Origin: Hydrangea macrophylla
Taxonomy: Eukaryota > Streptophyta > Magnoliopsida > Cornales > Hydrangeaceae
Assembly (NCBI GenBank): GCA_033977485.1
Contig: CM066983.1
Location: forward strand, 112,072,605 to 112,136,604
Length of the DNA: 64,000 nucleotides
Direction: 5' to 3'
Shown: positions 11,241 to 22,668 of the stretch, one piece after another
How the letters are laid out: each line of letters opens with the position of its first letter
How positions within the stretch are numbered: position 1 is the stretch's first letter
Notes under the pieces: generated by a model
Database searches by the model: none
The model's input: only the letters and a program-made list of their open reading frames with translations
What the model was told of the DNA's origin: nothing
Program-made: the position numbers and the translations under genes

Positions 11241-11780
11241 AAGCCATGTGGTGCGATTTCGTGACTGCGGAGGAAAGGTTTATTCATTTTCAAAGATGAC
11301 CTGCTCTGCAAGGAAGTTTTTACAAAATGAAATTAAAGTCTTTTTTTTTTTTTTTTATAACGAATAGGAGGACTAATCCCCCGTGACTTGGGTATCAATA
11401 TTTATCGGCGTTTTTATCATAGCAAAATAAGGTGTATATTTCGGTTATCTACATCCACTTCACAATACATATATATATATATATATATGATACATCAGAT
11501 AAATTGGAGAGGTAAACTAGTGATAAGATTTAAAATTACACCAAGTTAAGTTGGATATTTTTTAAAGTTCGTCTTGAAGTCCATCCCTCTAACTATTTTT
11601 ATATGACCCATGGAGGATAATGGAGGCTAATTAGAATTCTAGCCACAACCACTTTTAGCGAATTTTCGTCGCTAAAAGTGAAGTCCATAAACGGATGTCC
11701 GTTTAAAAGCCACACATATATATATATATATATATAAATTATTATTTCAAAAATGATCTCGTTTCTATTTCCTTATGAGT
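11241..11780. other. Intergenic, with TA microsatellites
   Basis: Two (TA)n tracts (about 11468-11488 and 11707-11730). Between them a short inverted repeat near 11655-11683 contains TTTTAGCGAATTTTCGTCGC and CTAAAAGTG. No gene is recognised. Confidence 0.4.
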
Positions 11781-11946
11781 GTAGTTTTGCTCACTTCAAA
11801 ATTGCTCATCCATCTTTCCCATTGGCTAATACAGTGTGACTCATGACATTTTTTTTTACTATTAATTAATTCTCATTTAATCTTCAGTTTCACTGCATTA
11901 ACCAATAAGAGAGTTAAATGAGCAATTTTGAAGTGAGCAAAAATAC
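11781..11946. mobile_element. MITE, 'AAAATTGCTCA' family, copy 2
   Basis: Terminal inverted repeats: left GTAGTTTTGCTCACTTCAAA, and right complement GTATTTTTGCTCACTTCAAA. Both continue AATTGCTCA, then CATTGGCTAATACAGTG versus TATTGGTTAATGCAGTG. The centre is ATTAATTAATTC. Same family as 1183-1351 and 20361-20583. Confidence 0.7.
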
Positions 11947-12495
11947 ATTTTTTCCTTGTTCCTTTAGCTTTTGATTCCAAGTACATGTTTGGTAATAAGT
12001 TATTTTGATTTTCTTCAAAGAGTTGGACTCGTTTGACAATCAATTTATTTTTTATTTTTAGGCTTTTTTTATTTTTATTTTTCATTTTTTTTTTTACAGT
12101 TTTTTCGGGGAACAAATTCTTCAAAAAGTTGAGAGAGAGAGAGTCTTATTTTTCCCGAGATGGGCCTTGGGGGGAGGCCCCACACCCATTTTGCTCTTTT
12201 TTGTTTTGGACACCAAAACCTTTGATGGTATTTGGGTGTAAACAGATCTTAGCAGCTCGTAGTGGTGGAGTTGGGGTCCTTGGGACAGTGTAGACAAGTA
12301 ATTAGAAAATTAGTTTGAACAAATCGAGCTCATTTGGCTCTGGCACACCCGCGCAAAACTGTACAGCAAACAAGATCTCATGCCACAACTTAGTTTAAGC
12401 TTAAGCCTAAGCTACTTTTTACTCCACTATTATGGATGCTCTTAATTGATTTGTTTGAGTTTTCATTTCCGATAAAAAGAAGTGATAAAATTTAA

Positions 12496-12662
12496 GAGTA
12501 ATATTTGGGGCACTAATAAATTCCACTAACACTTATTAACACACTTTATTTCTCTCCTAGTGACACTGTGGGATCCGCAGTGGACCCCATAGTACCACTA
12601 AAAAAGAAATAGAGTGTGTTAGTAAATATTAGTAAAATTTGTTAGTGGCTCTAGCATTGCCC
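12496..12662. mobile_element. Mutator-type MITE with 9-bp target duplication
   Basis: Imperfect terminal inverted repeats (left GAGTAATATTTGGGGCACTA, right complement GGGCAATGCTAGAGCCACTA) and a long foldback (CACTAACACTTATTAACACAC against the complement ACTAATATTTACTAACACAC). Flanked by a perfect 9-bp duplication AAAATTTAA at 12487-12495 and 12663-12671. A 9-bp duplication is the signature of Mutator-like elements. No coding capacity. Related internally deleted copies lie at 29213 and 31259. Confidence 0.7.
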
Positions 12663-13253
12663 AAAATTTAAATATGCCAAGGAGGAATATTTACTTAGGA
12701 CTGTTTTTCTTTTTCTTTTTGTTTTTCTTAGGAGGAATATTTTGAATTGTTACAACGTCCCATTAATTGAAGAAGACAGATGTATTGTAAAGAAAAATTA
12801 AAAATTCGTGTTTTCTGATTCTTCTTTACATATATATATATAGAGAGAGAGAGGTAGTTAGTTAGTGAAAAGGACTACTGTATAAGATTTTTTAATAGTA
12901 AGGATAATTTAAATTTATCATTAAGGGTAAGTCCACCCCCTATTTTTTTGAGAAATTATTCAGTGAGCCCGTCACACCACATCATCATGCTGACATGGTG
13001 TGACCGTTTATTAGTATGGTGACGTTAGTATGGTCCTATTTCTTAGACTAAGATGCCTTCATCTTTACCATCTAACTCTAACCACTATCACCACCACCCC
13101 CTACCACCTCCGACTACCACCCCCACCATAATATAAGTGAAATTTTACTTAACTTTGGCTATAATAAGTGAAATTTCACTTGTTTTTTTTAGTCGTCGGA
13201 GGTGGTGGGATAGTTACCGGAGATAGTGAGGGTGGTGGTAATTAATGGTGGTT

Positions 13254-13291
<38 letters not shown>

Positions 13292-13412
13292 TTTAGCGTA
13301 CGGATGTTTATCAAATGTAAATTTCAACTAGAGGGACTTTTAAATAAACTAAAAAATCTTTTAAACCCTAAACTCTTGAAAGAATTTTCCACTAATTTTC
13401 CCATCTCTCTCT
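12663..13412. other. Unassigned, with CAC/GGT foldback and GA microsatellite
   Basis: Includes a CCACCACC-rich stretch (about 13080-13130) and its partial complement (about 13198-13250), and a (GA)n tract at about 13257-13288. No gene is recognised. Confidence 0.35.
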
Positions 13413-13497
13413 ATATATATATACACTTTTTTTTCCCTCTCTTTTTCTTTGGGTCGTGCGGCTCTGATTTAAGTCATGACAGCCCTTTATTGTTGGA
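13413..13497. repeat. 85-bp direct repeat, copy 1
   Basis: TA tract followed by ACACTTTTTTTTCCCTCTCT, TCGTGCGGCTCTGATTTAAG and TCATGACAGCCCTTTATTGT. Matches 14092-14181 almost exactly, about 680 bases apart. Confidence 0.7.
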
Positions 13498-13536
13498 AGA
13501 GAATTTTCCACTAATTTTCCCATATATATATATATA

Positions 13537-13563
13537 TTAGCATTTTCCCGTGCTATGCACGGG
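13537..13563 (-). mobile_element. Helitron-like 3' terminus (tentative)
   Basis: On the minus strand a perfect 7-bp hairpin, CCCGTGC TAT GCACGGG (13547-13563), lies 6 bases before CTAA at the end of the element (13540-13537). A short GC hairpin followed by CTRR is the known Helitron 3' end. The sequence lies in TA repeats and the 5' TC end was not located. Confidence 0.35.
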
Positions 13564-13884
13564 TATCATTTAAATATATGTGTATATATTTTTTTAAAAT
13601 TTATATATATCACCCATGAAATTTGTTAAAAAAAATAGAATATATGATGGGAAAGAGGCAGTTACAATGAATGTGAGAGAAGTTAGTGCAAAATTGTAGG
13701 AGGTTAGGAGGGTTTTTTTTAACAGCTTTTTAAATTTCATTAAATTTCAAATATATATATATATATATACAGTCATACAAAATACACACATATATATATA
13801 TATGGTGTAGCAATGCCATGTGGCATTCCATGTATATGGGGTTGCCATGTGGCACCTACATTTGTATTTATATATATAGATATA

Positions 13885-14084
13885 TACAGTCCGGATCTTA
13901 AGCGGACAGTAAAAAACGGACCTAAAAGAGGGACAGTGTAAAAAGTGAGAATTTCTCACAAAAAAGTGAGAATTTCTCACATTTTAAAAAAAGTGAGAAA
14001 TTTGAAAATGTGAGAAATTCTCACTTTTTACACAGTCCGTCTTTTAGGTTCTTTTTTTACGGTTCGCTTAAGATCCGGACTGTA
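13885..14084. mobile_element. Hairpin MITE with TACAGTCCGGATCTTAAGCG termini
   Basis: About 200 bases folding into a near-complete hairpin. The left end TACAGTCCGGATCTTAAGCG is repeated exactly, inverted, at the right end. The arms continue with AGTGTAAAAAGTGAGAATTT and GAAATTCTCACTTTTTACAC. Flanked on both sides by TA microsatellite. Encodes nothing. Confidence 0.75.
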
Positions 14085-14091
14085 GATATAT

Positions 14092-14181
14092 ATATATATA
14101 TATATATACACTTTTTTTTCCCTCTCTTTTTCTTTGGGTCGTGCGGCTCTTATTTAAGTCATGACAGCCCTTTATTGTAGG
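14092..14181. repeat. 85-bp direct repeat, copy 2
   Basis: Second copy of 13413-13497, lying directly after the hairpin MITE and its TA tract. Differs at a few positions (for example CTCTTATT for CTCTGATT). Confidence 0.7.
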
Positions 14182-14430
14182 AAGTGAAAACTCCCACATT
14201 TCAACGAAGGACGCAAGCATATACCTCATGAAGTAGAGTATTCTAATCATAAAATCACGCATGACGAGTACATGTTGTATACTCTTCTGTCCGTATGTGT
14301 TTGTACATATTCCATACAACTAAACTAATTGACATGTATTGATAAAAAAATTTTGTAACAAAGCTATAAAAGGTTTCTTATTATAATAACAAAGTTTTTG
14401 AGGTTTTTTTTATTATGAGTATAAAATTTT

Positions 14431-14836
14431 GGGGAAAATACCTTTTATCTCTGTAGTTATATTTATTTTTTTATAACCTCTCTGTGGTTCATTTTATAAC
14501 ATTTAACCCCTCATGTACTACGGACTAAAGTGAGACTGTTAACTTTTCTAACGGCAGTCCCACTTCAGTCATTAGTACAGGGGGTTAAGTGTTACAAAAA
14601 TGAATCAAGGGGGGTTATGAGAACATGGGTGTAACCATAGGGGGGTAAAATGTATTTTTCCCTAAAGAGTATGTATAGGGGCTTGGGGGTATTAACGTCA
14701 TTTTCTTTTTCTCCGTTAGAAAAGTTAACAGTTTCACTTTAGTCCGTAGTACAGGGGGGTTAAGTGTTACAAAATGAACCACAGGGGGTTATGAGAAAAT
14801 GGATATAACCACAGGGGGGTAAAATGTAATTTCCCC
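14431..14836. mobile_element. Foldback Mutator-type MITE with 9-bp target duplication
   Basis: Ends GGGGAAAATACCTTTTATCT and, on the complement, GGGGAAATTACATTTTACCC. Arms contain variants of GGTTCATTTTATAACATTTAACCCC. Flanked by a perfect 9-bp duplication TAAAATTTT (14422-14430 and 14837-14845). The right arm occurs twice (about 14580-14650 and 14745-14836), so the element carries an internal duplication. Confidence 0.7.
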
Positions 14837-14845
14837 TAAAATTTT

Positions 14846-15178
14846 TACCATATGTACAAAAGTCACAGATACAAAGTTTACTTATCATGCGTACAATGCT
14901 CTCTTATTATAAATACATAGATTTCTTACAACGGGTAAAATCATAAGTGATTTTGATTTGGTACAAATATTTCTTATAAAGGTATAACATTTTATTACCT
15001 TGGTACAAACATTTCTTATAAGAGCTAGTGCAATGTTTTCTTATCACGTACAAACATTTCTTTAAAAGGTTGGGACAAACATTTATTATAAATATACAAA
15101 TATTTTTTAGCTTAGGACACACATTTCTTACCAAAGCTGTATGGAAGATTTCATTTGTACATACATACCTTGTGTGTT
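14846..15178. repeat. Degenerate minisatellite of ACAAACATTTCTTAT units
   Basis: ACAAA(C/T)ATTTCTTAT recurs at irregular 50-70-base spacing (near 14960, 15003, 15050, 15075, 15120) with related AACAAAG...TTTCTTATTAT upstream at about 14355. Too diverged to define a monomer by eye. Confidence 0.4.
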
Positions 15179-15636
15179 AGAGCATCTCTAATGCAAAAAA
15201 CTATTTTGCATCTCTCAAACCTTATATTTTAGCAATGCTTCAATGTAAAAAACCTATAATTTGACAATTATGCTCCAATAGAAAAAGTTATATAAAATGT
15301 TATTTTTTTGGCACAAAAGCTATAAATCCAGTAAATTGGGTAGTGTGTTTTGTATACGGAGTACTAGTTTTGCCACAACTAAGAAAAAATGATATTTGTT
15401 TTTATACAAAAGCATTTGATGTTGTACATTAGATTGTTATTGTACACTAGGAACGACAAAATAAGAAAAAAAAGTATAATGATCAAAATTTATCCAATGC
15501 TATATTTGAGAAAGTAAATGATTTTCTCAAATTTTGACCACACAAATGACCTTGCATCATTAAAGCACACATTTTGTGCAATTTTATCAAATTTTAACTT
15601 TGATAATCAATTTGACTCTAACATTATAATGCTCTT
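15179..15636. mobile_element. MITE-like element with AGAGCAT ends (tentative)
   Basis: Left AGAGCATCTCTAATGCAAAA, right complement AGAGCATTATAATGTTAGAG. GAGCAT-C-AATGC is a common terminus in plant MITEs. Only the ends pair; the middle is AT-rich with no coding potential. Confidence 0.35.
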
Positions 15637-15711
15637 ATTATACTATTAGATGCATGTCCCACATTCTTATTACCGATTCCCGAAACAGATCTAGAACAAT
15701 TCTTGCAGCAC

Positions 15712-15760
<49 letters not shown>

Positions 15761-16011
15761 ATATGCATGACTGAGTATCTCTACTGGAAAACTTCAGATC
15801 GACTTGTGCTCGTGTTTGTCGATCCAGTCTTTTCATCTAAATCATGATTTCATGAATTACTATTGTTTAATTTCTCACCAGATCATGCCTATATCACTCT
15901 TTAGAAAAATGATCACACGTACACGAATGAAACAGAGTCAGCAAGGTTTTATTTTCCATTGTTTTAGCTCATCTTACCATCCACTACCCCTATATATATA
16001 TATATATATAT

Positions 16012-16709
16012 ACACGGAGCACTTCTTATGCGGACTTCTGTTTCAACTAGGGGTGTCATTTGGAACGGAAATTCCGATTCCGACTGATTCCGATCCGAAA
16101 AATTTCGATTTTGGCAATTAAATATGCATTCCAAATTCCGAATTTCCGAATTCTGAAAATTCCGAAAAAAATCAGATCGGAATCGGAATTGTTTTTAGAA
16201 TTCCGAAAATTTTCCGAAAATTTTCCGAAATTGTATTTTCCGAAACTTTTCCGAAAATATTCCGAAATATTCTGAAAATTGTGTTCATCCCACATCGAAA
16301 AAACACAAAAAATGGGATGTAATGTGCTTCTATAAAAGGCCTACAAGTCTCAAGTGAAATCCCATTAAGCTTGAATTCCGAATATTCCGAAAAATTCCGA
16401 AAACATTCCGAATATTCCGAAAAATTCAGAATTTGATGAAATTCCGAAATTTCCGAAATTTCGGAATCGGAAATAATTTTGGAATTTCCGAAATTTCGGA
16501 ACGGAATTCGGAATGCATTTTTGGCTTTCGAAAATTTTGGAATTTTTTCCGAAAGGGGTGTTTCCGATCCGTTCCGGCCGAAACACACCCATAGTTTCAA
16601 CCATTAGATCCAGTTTTCATTAAAAGTATTATAGTAATTTTACAAGATTCAGTGACTGGAAATAGAAGTCCACAACTTAATAAGTTGCGGACATCCGAGA
16701 AGTGCTCTC
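16012..16709. mobile_element. TA-flanked MITE interrupted by a hAT-like element
   Basis: Left arm GGAGCACTTCTTATGCGGAC and right complement GAGCACTTCTCGGATGTCCG mark the ends, with TA microsatellite outside. Removing the insert at 16048-16593 leaves about 144 bases. A related short copy lies at about 6757-6915 (shared AATAGAAGTC and TGAGAAG). Confidence 0.6.
16048..16593. mobile_element. Non-autonomous hAT-like element of TTCCGAAA repeats, copy 1
   Basis: Ends TAGGGGTGTCATTTGGAACG and, on the complement, TATGGGTGTGTTTCGGCCGG. Flanked by a perfect 8-bp duplication GTTTCAAC (16040-16047 and 16594-16601), the hAT hallmark. The interior is almost entirely TTCCGAAAA variants, one orientation on each side of a short unique middle. 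Frames on both strands are artefacts of this repeat. Same family as 30360-30959. Confidence 0.85.
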
Positions 16710-16713
16710 TCTT

Positions 16714-16734
<21 letters not shown>

Positions 16735-16780
<46 letters not shown>
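16735..16780. repeat. Compound (CT)n(TA)n(GT)n microsatellite
   Basis: Three adjoining dinucleotide tracts directly outside the TA-flanked MITE. Confidence 0.9.
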
Positions 16781-16781
<1 letters not shown>

Positions 16782-16810
16782 GTGGTTTGGCAGTCCTTTC
16801 ACTAACTTTT

Positions 16811-17268
16811 TTTTGAGTAAATTACACTGACCTCGATTGAGATATATAACAATTACAGGAACCCCCCTCTAGTTTGAAAAATAACACTCACCTTCCATCT
16901 ACCTACTTTTTGAGTGTAAAATTACCAATTTATCCCTTATCTTGTATTATGTGTATATATATGTGTACGTGTGTGTGTGTGTGTATTTGTGTGAGTGTGT
17001 GTGCGCGCATGCATTAGATAAATTATATATACATTAACAAATTTTACAGATTTAGATTTATAGTATTTAGCCCTAACTTTATAAAAATTTGCAGCTTGAA
17101 AAAAAAATTATACAAATTTCAAATTTAGGTTTTATAATCTTAGCCTAAGTTACAATAGTTTACAGATTTAATTTTTTAATATTAAGCCATTAACTTTTTT
17201 GTCCAAGTAGTAAATGAAAGATATTAGACATTTATTTAGAGTAATACTCTGCTTCCCAAATGAGAGAG

Positions 17269-17324
<56 letters not shown>

Positions 17325-17895
17325 AGATGTGAGCTAGGAAGAAGAAGAAGATGAAGAAGTTAAGGATAAAATGGGGATATTTTCATTTTTGGGGCAAACA
17401 TCAGCATTTTCCATCCACACATTTCACGGTCACTAACGATAGGAGGTGTTAGTGTAAGTGGATCTAAAACCTCAAGGGGTGTCAGTGTCATGTCAGAAAC
17501 CTCAAGGGGTGTGAGTGATAAAGTGCGAAACCTCAGGGGGTGTCAGAGTAATTTTTCCATCTTTTTTATTTTAAAGTGGTAGTAGATAATTTTGTTGATG
17601 ATTTTTATGCTTATTAAATTTACTGTTGATATTTTTTTTTTAAAAAAAAAAGTTAGTAAAGCTTGATTTAGTATATACTGAAATTTTGTCGATGATTTTT
17701 TTAAATTTTTTTCATAATTGTTAAAAAAAAAAAATTCATTTTCAAAATTTAGTGTATATATTTTTTTGATGATTTATCCAAGGGTATAACAGTCATTTTA
17801 AAATAGAAGGGAGGTGAGTGTAATTTTTTAAAATACGAAAAAGGTCCCTATAATTATCAGATACCTCAAAAGAGGTCAGTGTAATTTGGCCTTTT
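16811..17895. mobile_element. Foldback element(s) of 'TTACACTGACCTC' type
   Basis: AGTAAATTACACTGACCTC near 16815 is mirrored by GGTGTCAGAGTAATTTTTCC near 17540 and AGAGGTCAGTGTAATTTGGCC near 17870. Repeated phrases such as CTCAAGGGGTGTCAGTGT occur at about 17472-17545. Probably two overlapping or partly duplicated foldback elements. Exact ends are uncertain because of poly-A/T runs. Confidence 0.45.
17273..17322. repeat. (GT)n microsatellite
   Basis: About 50 bases of uninterrupted GT between two GA tracts. Confidence 0.95.
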
Positions 17896-17954
17896 TTTTT
17901 TTTTTTTACATGGATGGCAATGGATGGTTCTGCAGCTTTAAAATGTTTAAAGTT

Positions 17955-18240
17955 AGGGCAAATTATCCGGGTACCTCTCCTACGTTGTAAAAAACTACAA
18001 TGACCTCAAAAAAACTACAATAACCTCCCTCATAGTTATGGTTGTGTAACAGTAACACTTACCTCTTTTCCAGTTGTCAAAAATTAGTGACCATTACAAT
18101 TTATGTTAAAATTAAAAAAAAAAATGAGTATTTTACCTTGCGAAATATAAGTTGTGAGGGCAAAGTTGTAAACTTGTTGCAACTGTCGGGTCGATTAGCT
18201 GACAAGGGAGGTCAATGTAGTTTTTTAAAACACAGAAAAT
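17955..18240. mobile_element. Foldback MITE fragment
   Basis: AATTATCCGGGTACCTCTCC and AAAAAACTACAATGACCTC on the left answer to GGGAGGTCAATGTAGTTTTTT near 18206-18226. Resembles the neighbouring TTACACTGACCTC foldbacks. Beyond it, 18240-18540 is AT-rich with repeated GTGAAATTTCAATAAATTTTG phrases. Confidence 0.4.
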
Positions 18241-18723
18241 TTCAATAAATTTTGAAGAGTGGTGAAATTTTTTAAAGTAATGATTTTTTTTGTTTAGGAA
18301 GATTATAACCATGTTTAAAAAATTGTAAAATTTCACCAAATTTTAAAGAGGTGAAATTTTTATCATTACTGGTTTTTTTTTTCTCAGTTATGACGATTAT
18401 AGCCCTACTTAAAAAGTGGTGAAATTTCAATAAATTTTGAAAAATAGTGAATTTTTTGTAAGTTTTGATTTTTTTTGTGTTTACTTAAAAAAATTTAACC
18501 ACTTTAAACAAGGTATAATCGACACTTCAAAATTTTCACCATTTTTTTTGTGTCAAATATATTTTGTTTTGTCAAATGGTATGCGCTCAAAAAGACTCTA
18601 CGCCTGTGGGACAATCACTTTTATGGGCTAAAGTAGACCATTTCTATCCAAAGGTTGAGCGGGCCCAAAAGGACATAGATGAAAAGGTAAATGGCACAAG
18701 TAAAAGACATATTTCTTTTAGGA

Positions 18724-18890
18724 GTAATGTTGGGGTCACACCCATCTACGCCTAAAAAGTATTCATATTTTGAGTTATATTAATGAGAAAAGAGATAGAA
18801 ACTGCAGGGTTTATTGTCAGTCTCTTCTCATTGGTCCACCTCAGGGTGTGAATACTTTTTTGGTGTGAATGGATGTAACTCTAGCATTGT
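18724..18890. mobile_element. MITE with GTAATGTTGGGGT-type ends
   Basis: Left GTAATGTTGGGGTCACACCC...AAAAAGTATTCAT, right complement GCAATGCTAGAGTTACATCC...AAAAAAGTATTCAC. Terminal bases resemble the Mutator-type MITE at 12496. Confidence 0.6.
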
Positions 18891-20349
18891 TGTTCTTCCA
18901 AACCAAGGTATTTGTCGAGCGGAAACTGACTATAACTCGTTTGGTGTGTTTCTTTTCTTTTTTCTTTTTTTTTGACTCTTCTATTTCATAATTTGTATGT
19001 GCGGCCCTCATTTTATTCCCCTCATGATTTAAAAGAAAAGGAAAAAAAAAAAAAGACAGGCCCCTTTTTGAATTCTTACATTCATGTTTTTTAACTCTAT
19101 TTATTTTATATTGTATTGAATACTCTAGTATACCTAATTTAAACTTATAAATATTACATTAGCCCTTAAATTTTTAAAATTTTCAAGCAAATAAAAATCT
19201 CATTTACTCAATTGGTTATAGGTATTTAAAGCCTTATTGATATCCGTTTTGAACATATTAAGAATTCTTTATTAATTTTATAAGTGAAAGTAATAAAAAC
19301 TAAAAAAGTTATTAAGCATGTGAACACATTTTTTGTGAAAGATCTAGCTATGAGAAATTTATTTGCTTTAAATAATTATATTTTAATCCTCAACTCACTT
19401 TTTGTAAAGCCTATAGAACAACCATATACAATTTTTAAAACCCTTAAAATACCCAACAATATTGTATCCTACGTACCCCTCTACCAAAAAAAAAAAAAGG
19501 AGAGAGAAAATAATCTGGCCGGGGCACTAGTACTGCCCTCAAAACCACTTCTAATGTGTGCGCCCCTCCAGAATTAATCAAATCAAGCATATGACTCACC
19601 ACTGTTTTATAGCTAAATTTCCAACGTACGCAATGATTGTGGAGATTAAACAGTCAGTTTCTTTGAAAAAAAAAAAAGAAACAAATTGTACTCATAACAC
19701 GTGCAACCAATTCTTTTCTTTCAATTGTTTAAAAAAAAAAAATAATAATAATTCTTTCAAATGATCCATATTGGAACCGTTTTCCCACAAGCATTAATCA
19801 ATGCTACACAAGGATATATATATATATATACACACACGTGTACACTGTACATGTGTTTGTGTATATATATATGAATTTTTGTTAACATATGCATTTAGAG
19901 GATATGTTAAGGTTCTAAAAATAGAAATAAATAAGGGGTACAGTGTGGATTTCAATATCTGGTATGGAGTTCAATATTTGTATCATTTTATTTATTTCCA
20001 CTTTTAAAACCTTAACATGTGTTAACAAAACTCTACATATATATATATATATATATAACAGGCAATATTGGCTTATTAAAAATCCCAGGAAATAAGACTA
20101 TCGAATTCCATGATCAATTATTTACTGCCATGCATTGACTGACTTGCATGCAGTTGCCGTTGTTTTACTTCTATGTCTTGTGCATGTGAACATGGAGATA
20201 TGCACGAAATGTATTTAATATTCTATTTATTGACTTTTATTAACTTTAATACTGTGACCACAATTTCATGACCCTTTGAATTAATGTTCTTGGTAATCTA
20301 TCAAACCAAAATTTCAAATTTTACGCGGTCTAGTCTGGTGGCTTTGTGG
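18891..20349. other. Unassigned AT-rich intergenic sequence
   Basis: Poly-A tracts (19041-19055, 19486-19498, 19664-19678, 19730-19742) and TA tracts (19817-19830, 20038-20056). Two phrases pair inverted around 19880-20025 (GTTAACATATGC/ACATGTGTTAAC and AAGGTTCTAAAAATAGAAATAAATAAG/TATTTCCACTTTTAAAACCTTAAC), indicating a short AT-rich foldback. No gene. Confidence 0.4.
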
Positions 20350-20360
20350 CATCAAAATAG

Positions 20361-20583
20361 GAATATTTTTTTTCTTCCATATTTCAAAATTGCTCATATT
20401 TGTTTATTATTCTTTTTTATTGGTTAATACAGTGGGACACAGTATTAGTGAAACTCTGGAGACTGGAATAAATGTGAATTAATTAATGGTACAAAGTGCT
20501 GTGTCCCACTGCATTAACCAATAATAAAATAGAAAGGTGCTTGAACAAAACGTGAACAATTTTAGTGTGAGTAAAATTGCACT
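20361..20583. mobile_element. MITE, 'AAAATTGCTCA' family, copy 3, with 11-bp target duplication
   Basis: Flanked by CATCAAAATAG on both sides (20350-20360 and 20584-20594). The interior shows TTTCAAAATTGCTCA, TATTGGTTAATACAGTGGG, ATTAATTAATGG, then GTCCCACTGCATTAACCAAT. The 11-bp duplication points to the Mutator superfamily for the whole family. Confidence 0.7.
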
Positions 20584-20740
20584 CATCAAAATAGTACGTT
20601 GCCTGGCTCTTTGAATTAAGATGGTGGGGGTAGTGGCTAATTACAAATATCCCAAAAAAGACTGGTGTGGAACCATTTCATGAGTTATGAGTTCAGAGTA
20701 TTTGACCTTGTAAACCATGAGACTATTGATTTTGAGCCAT

Positions 20741-22668
20741 AATATATATTTTGGACATATTTCAAACTTTTTAGATGTAATTTCAACATTTCTTAAATCA
20801 GTTTAATATGTTGTTATTTTTTTTTTTTTTTAAGTCTTTTGAGTGTAAAAGGCTTTGACCCCATACACAATATTGTTAGCTTTCAGAAAAATGAAAGAAT
20901 GCAAATCTTTTAAATGAATAATACCCAAATTTAATTTTTTACTTCTTAAAATTTAATCATCATTGTCAAATGAGTAATGCTACACTCGCACCCACTCACA
21001 AACTATGAGTTATTGTGAATGAGTGTGAGTGTAGCATTCCTCCTGAGTGTGAGTTTTGGGGGGTGTGAAGCTAAACCCATTCAGATTTGCTGCATGTTCT
21101 GCTCCTTAAGGCATTTCCAGAGATTATCTTGATTACTCACATAAAAAAAAAAAAATAAATAAAAAAAGAAAAAAAAAAAAGAAAAAAAAAAGAAAATTAC
21201 GAAGTGCCCCAAATATGAACTTAGTACCTTAATTTCACAAGAATTATTATTGATGTTAATTCAATACATTTTATGTTCCGCTTACGTCGTTATATTAACA
21301 CACCCTAGCTCTCTAATTCAATACATTTTATGTTCCGCTTAGTGCCCCAAATATGAACTTAGTTTTATCAAACACACCCTAGCTCTCTAACCTACTAACC
21401 CATGTACTCACATCACAGAGGTGGTTGATTACCAATTAATATATATTTTGGACATATTTCAAACTTTTTAGATGTAATTTCAACATTTCTTAAATCAGTT
21501 TAATATGTTGTTATTTTTTTTTTAAGTCTTTTGAGTGTAAAAGGCTTTGACCCCATACACAATATTGTTAGCTTTCAGAAAAATGAAAGAATGCAAATCT
21601 TTTAAATGAATAATACCCAAATTTAATTTTTTACTTCTTAAAATTTAATCATCATTGTCAAATGAGTAATGCTACACTCGCACCCACTCACAAACTATGA
21701 GTTATTGTGAATGAGTGTGAGTGTAGCATTACTCCTGAGTGTGAGTTTTTGGGGGTGTGAAGCTAAACCCATTCAGATTTGCTGCATGTTCTGCTCCTTA
21801 AGGCATTTCCAGAGATTATCTTGATTACCCACATAAAAATAAACAAAAAGAAAAAAAAAAAAAAAAAAGAAAAGAAAAAAGAAAATTACGAAGTGCCCCA
21901 AATATGAACTTAGTACCTTAATTTCACAAGAATTATTATTGATGTTAATTCAATACATTTTATGTTCCGCTTACGTCGTTATATTAACACACCCTAGCTC
22001 TCTAATTCAATACATTTTATGTTCCGCTTAGTGCCCCAAATATGAACTTAGTTTTATCAAACACACCCTAGCTCTCTAACCTACTAACCCATGTACTCAC
22101 ATCACAGAGGTGGTTGATTACCAATTAATATATATTTTGGACATATTTCAAACTTTTTAGATGTAATTTCAACATTTCTTAAATCAGTTTAATATGTTGT
22201 TATTTTTTTTTTAAGTCTTTTGAGTGTAAAAGGCTTTGACCCCATACACAATATTGTTAGCTTTCAGAAAAATGAAAGAATGCAAATCTTTTAAATGAAT
22301 AATACCCAAATTTAATTTTTTACTTCTTAAAATTTAATCATCATTGTCAAATGAGTAATGCTACACTCGCACCCACTCACAAACTATGAGTTATTGTGAA
22401 TGAGTGTGAGTGTAGCATTACTCCTGAGTGTGAGTTTTTGGGGGTGTGAAGCTAAACCCATTCAGATTTGCTGCATGTTCTGCTCCTTAAGGCATTTCCA
22501 GAGATTATCTTGATTACCCACATAAAAATAAACAAAAAGAAAAAAAAAAAAAAAGAAAAGAAAAAAGAAAATTACGAAGTGCCCCAAATATGAACTTAGT
22601 ACCTTAATTTCACAAGAATTATTATTGATGTTAATTCAATACATTTTATGTTCCGCTTACGTCGTTAT
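20741..22668. repeat. Tandem array, about 690-bp monomer, 2.8 copies
   Basis: Units begin at 20741, 21438 and 22127 (AATATATATTTTGGACATAT), giving periods of 697 and 689. The third is cut off at about 22668 after TTCCGCTTACGTCGTTATTA. Copies 2 and 3 look nearly identical; copy 1 differs in its A-rich tract and a few bases. Each monomer contains a small MITE (GAGTAATGCTACACTC and its exact inverse GAGTGTAGCATTACTC) and a short internal direct repeat of AATTCAATACATTTTATGTT. Confidence 0.9.

Noticed and set aside
16056..16604. Long overlapping frames on both strands (FRKFSENFRN-like proteins), also at 30235-31146
   Set aside because: They are translations of the TTCCGAAAA repeat in the hAT-like elements, open in several frames at once.
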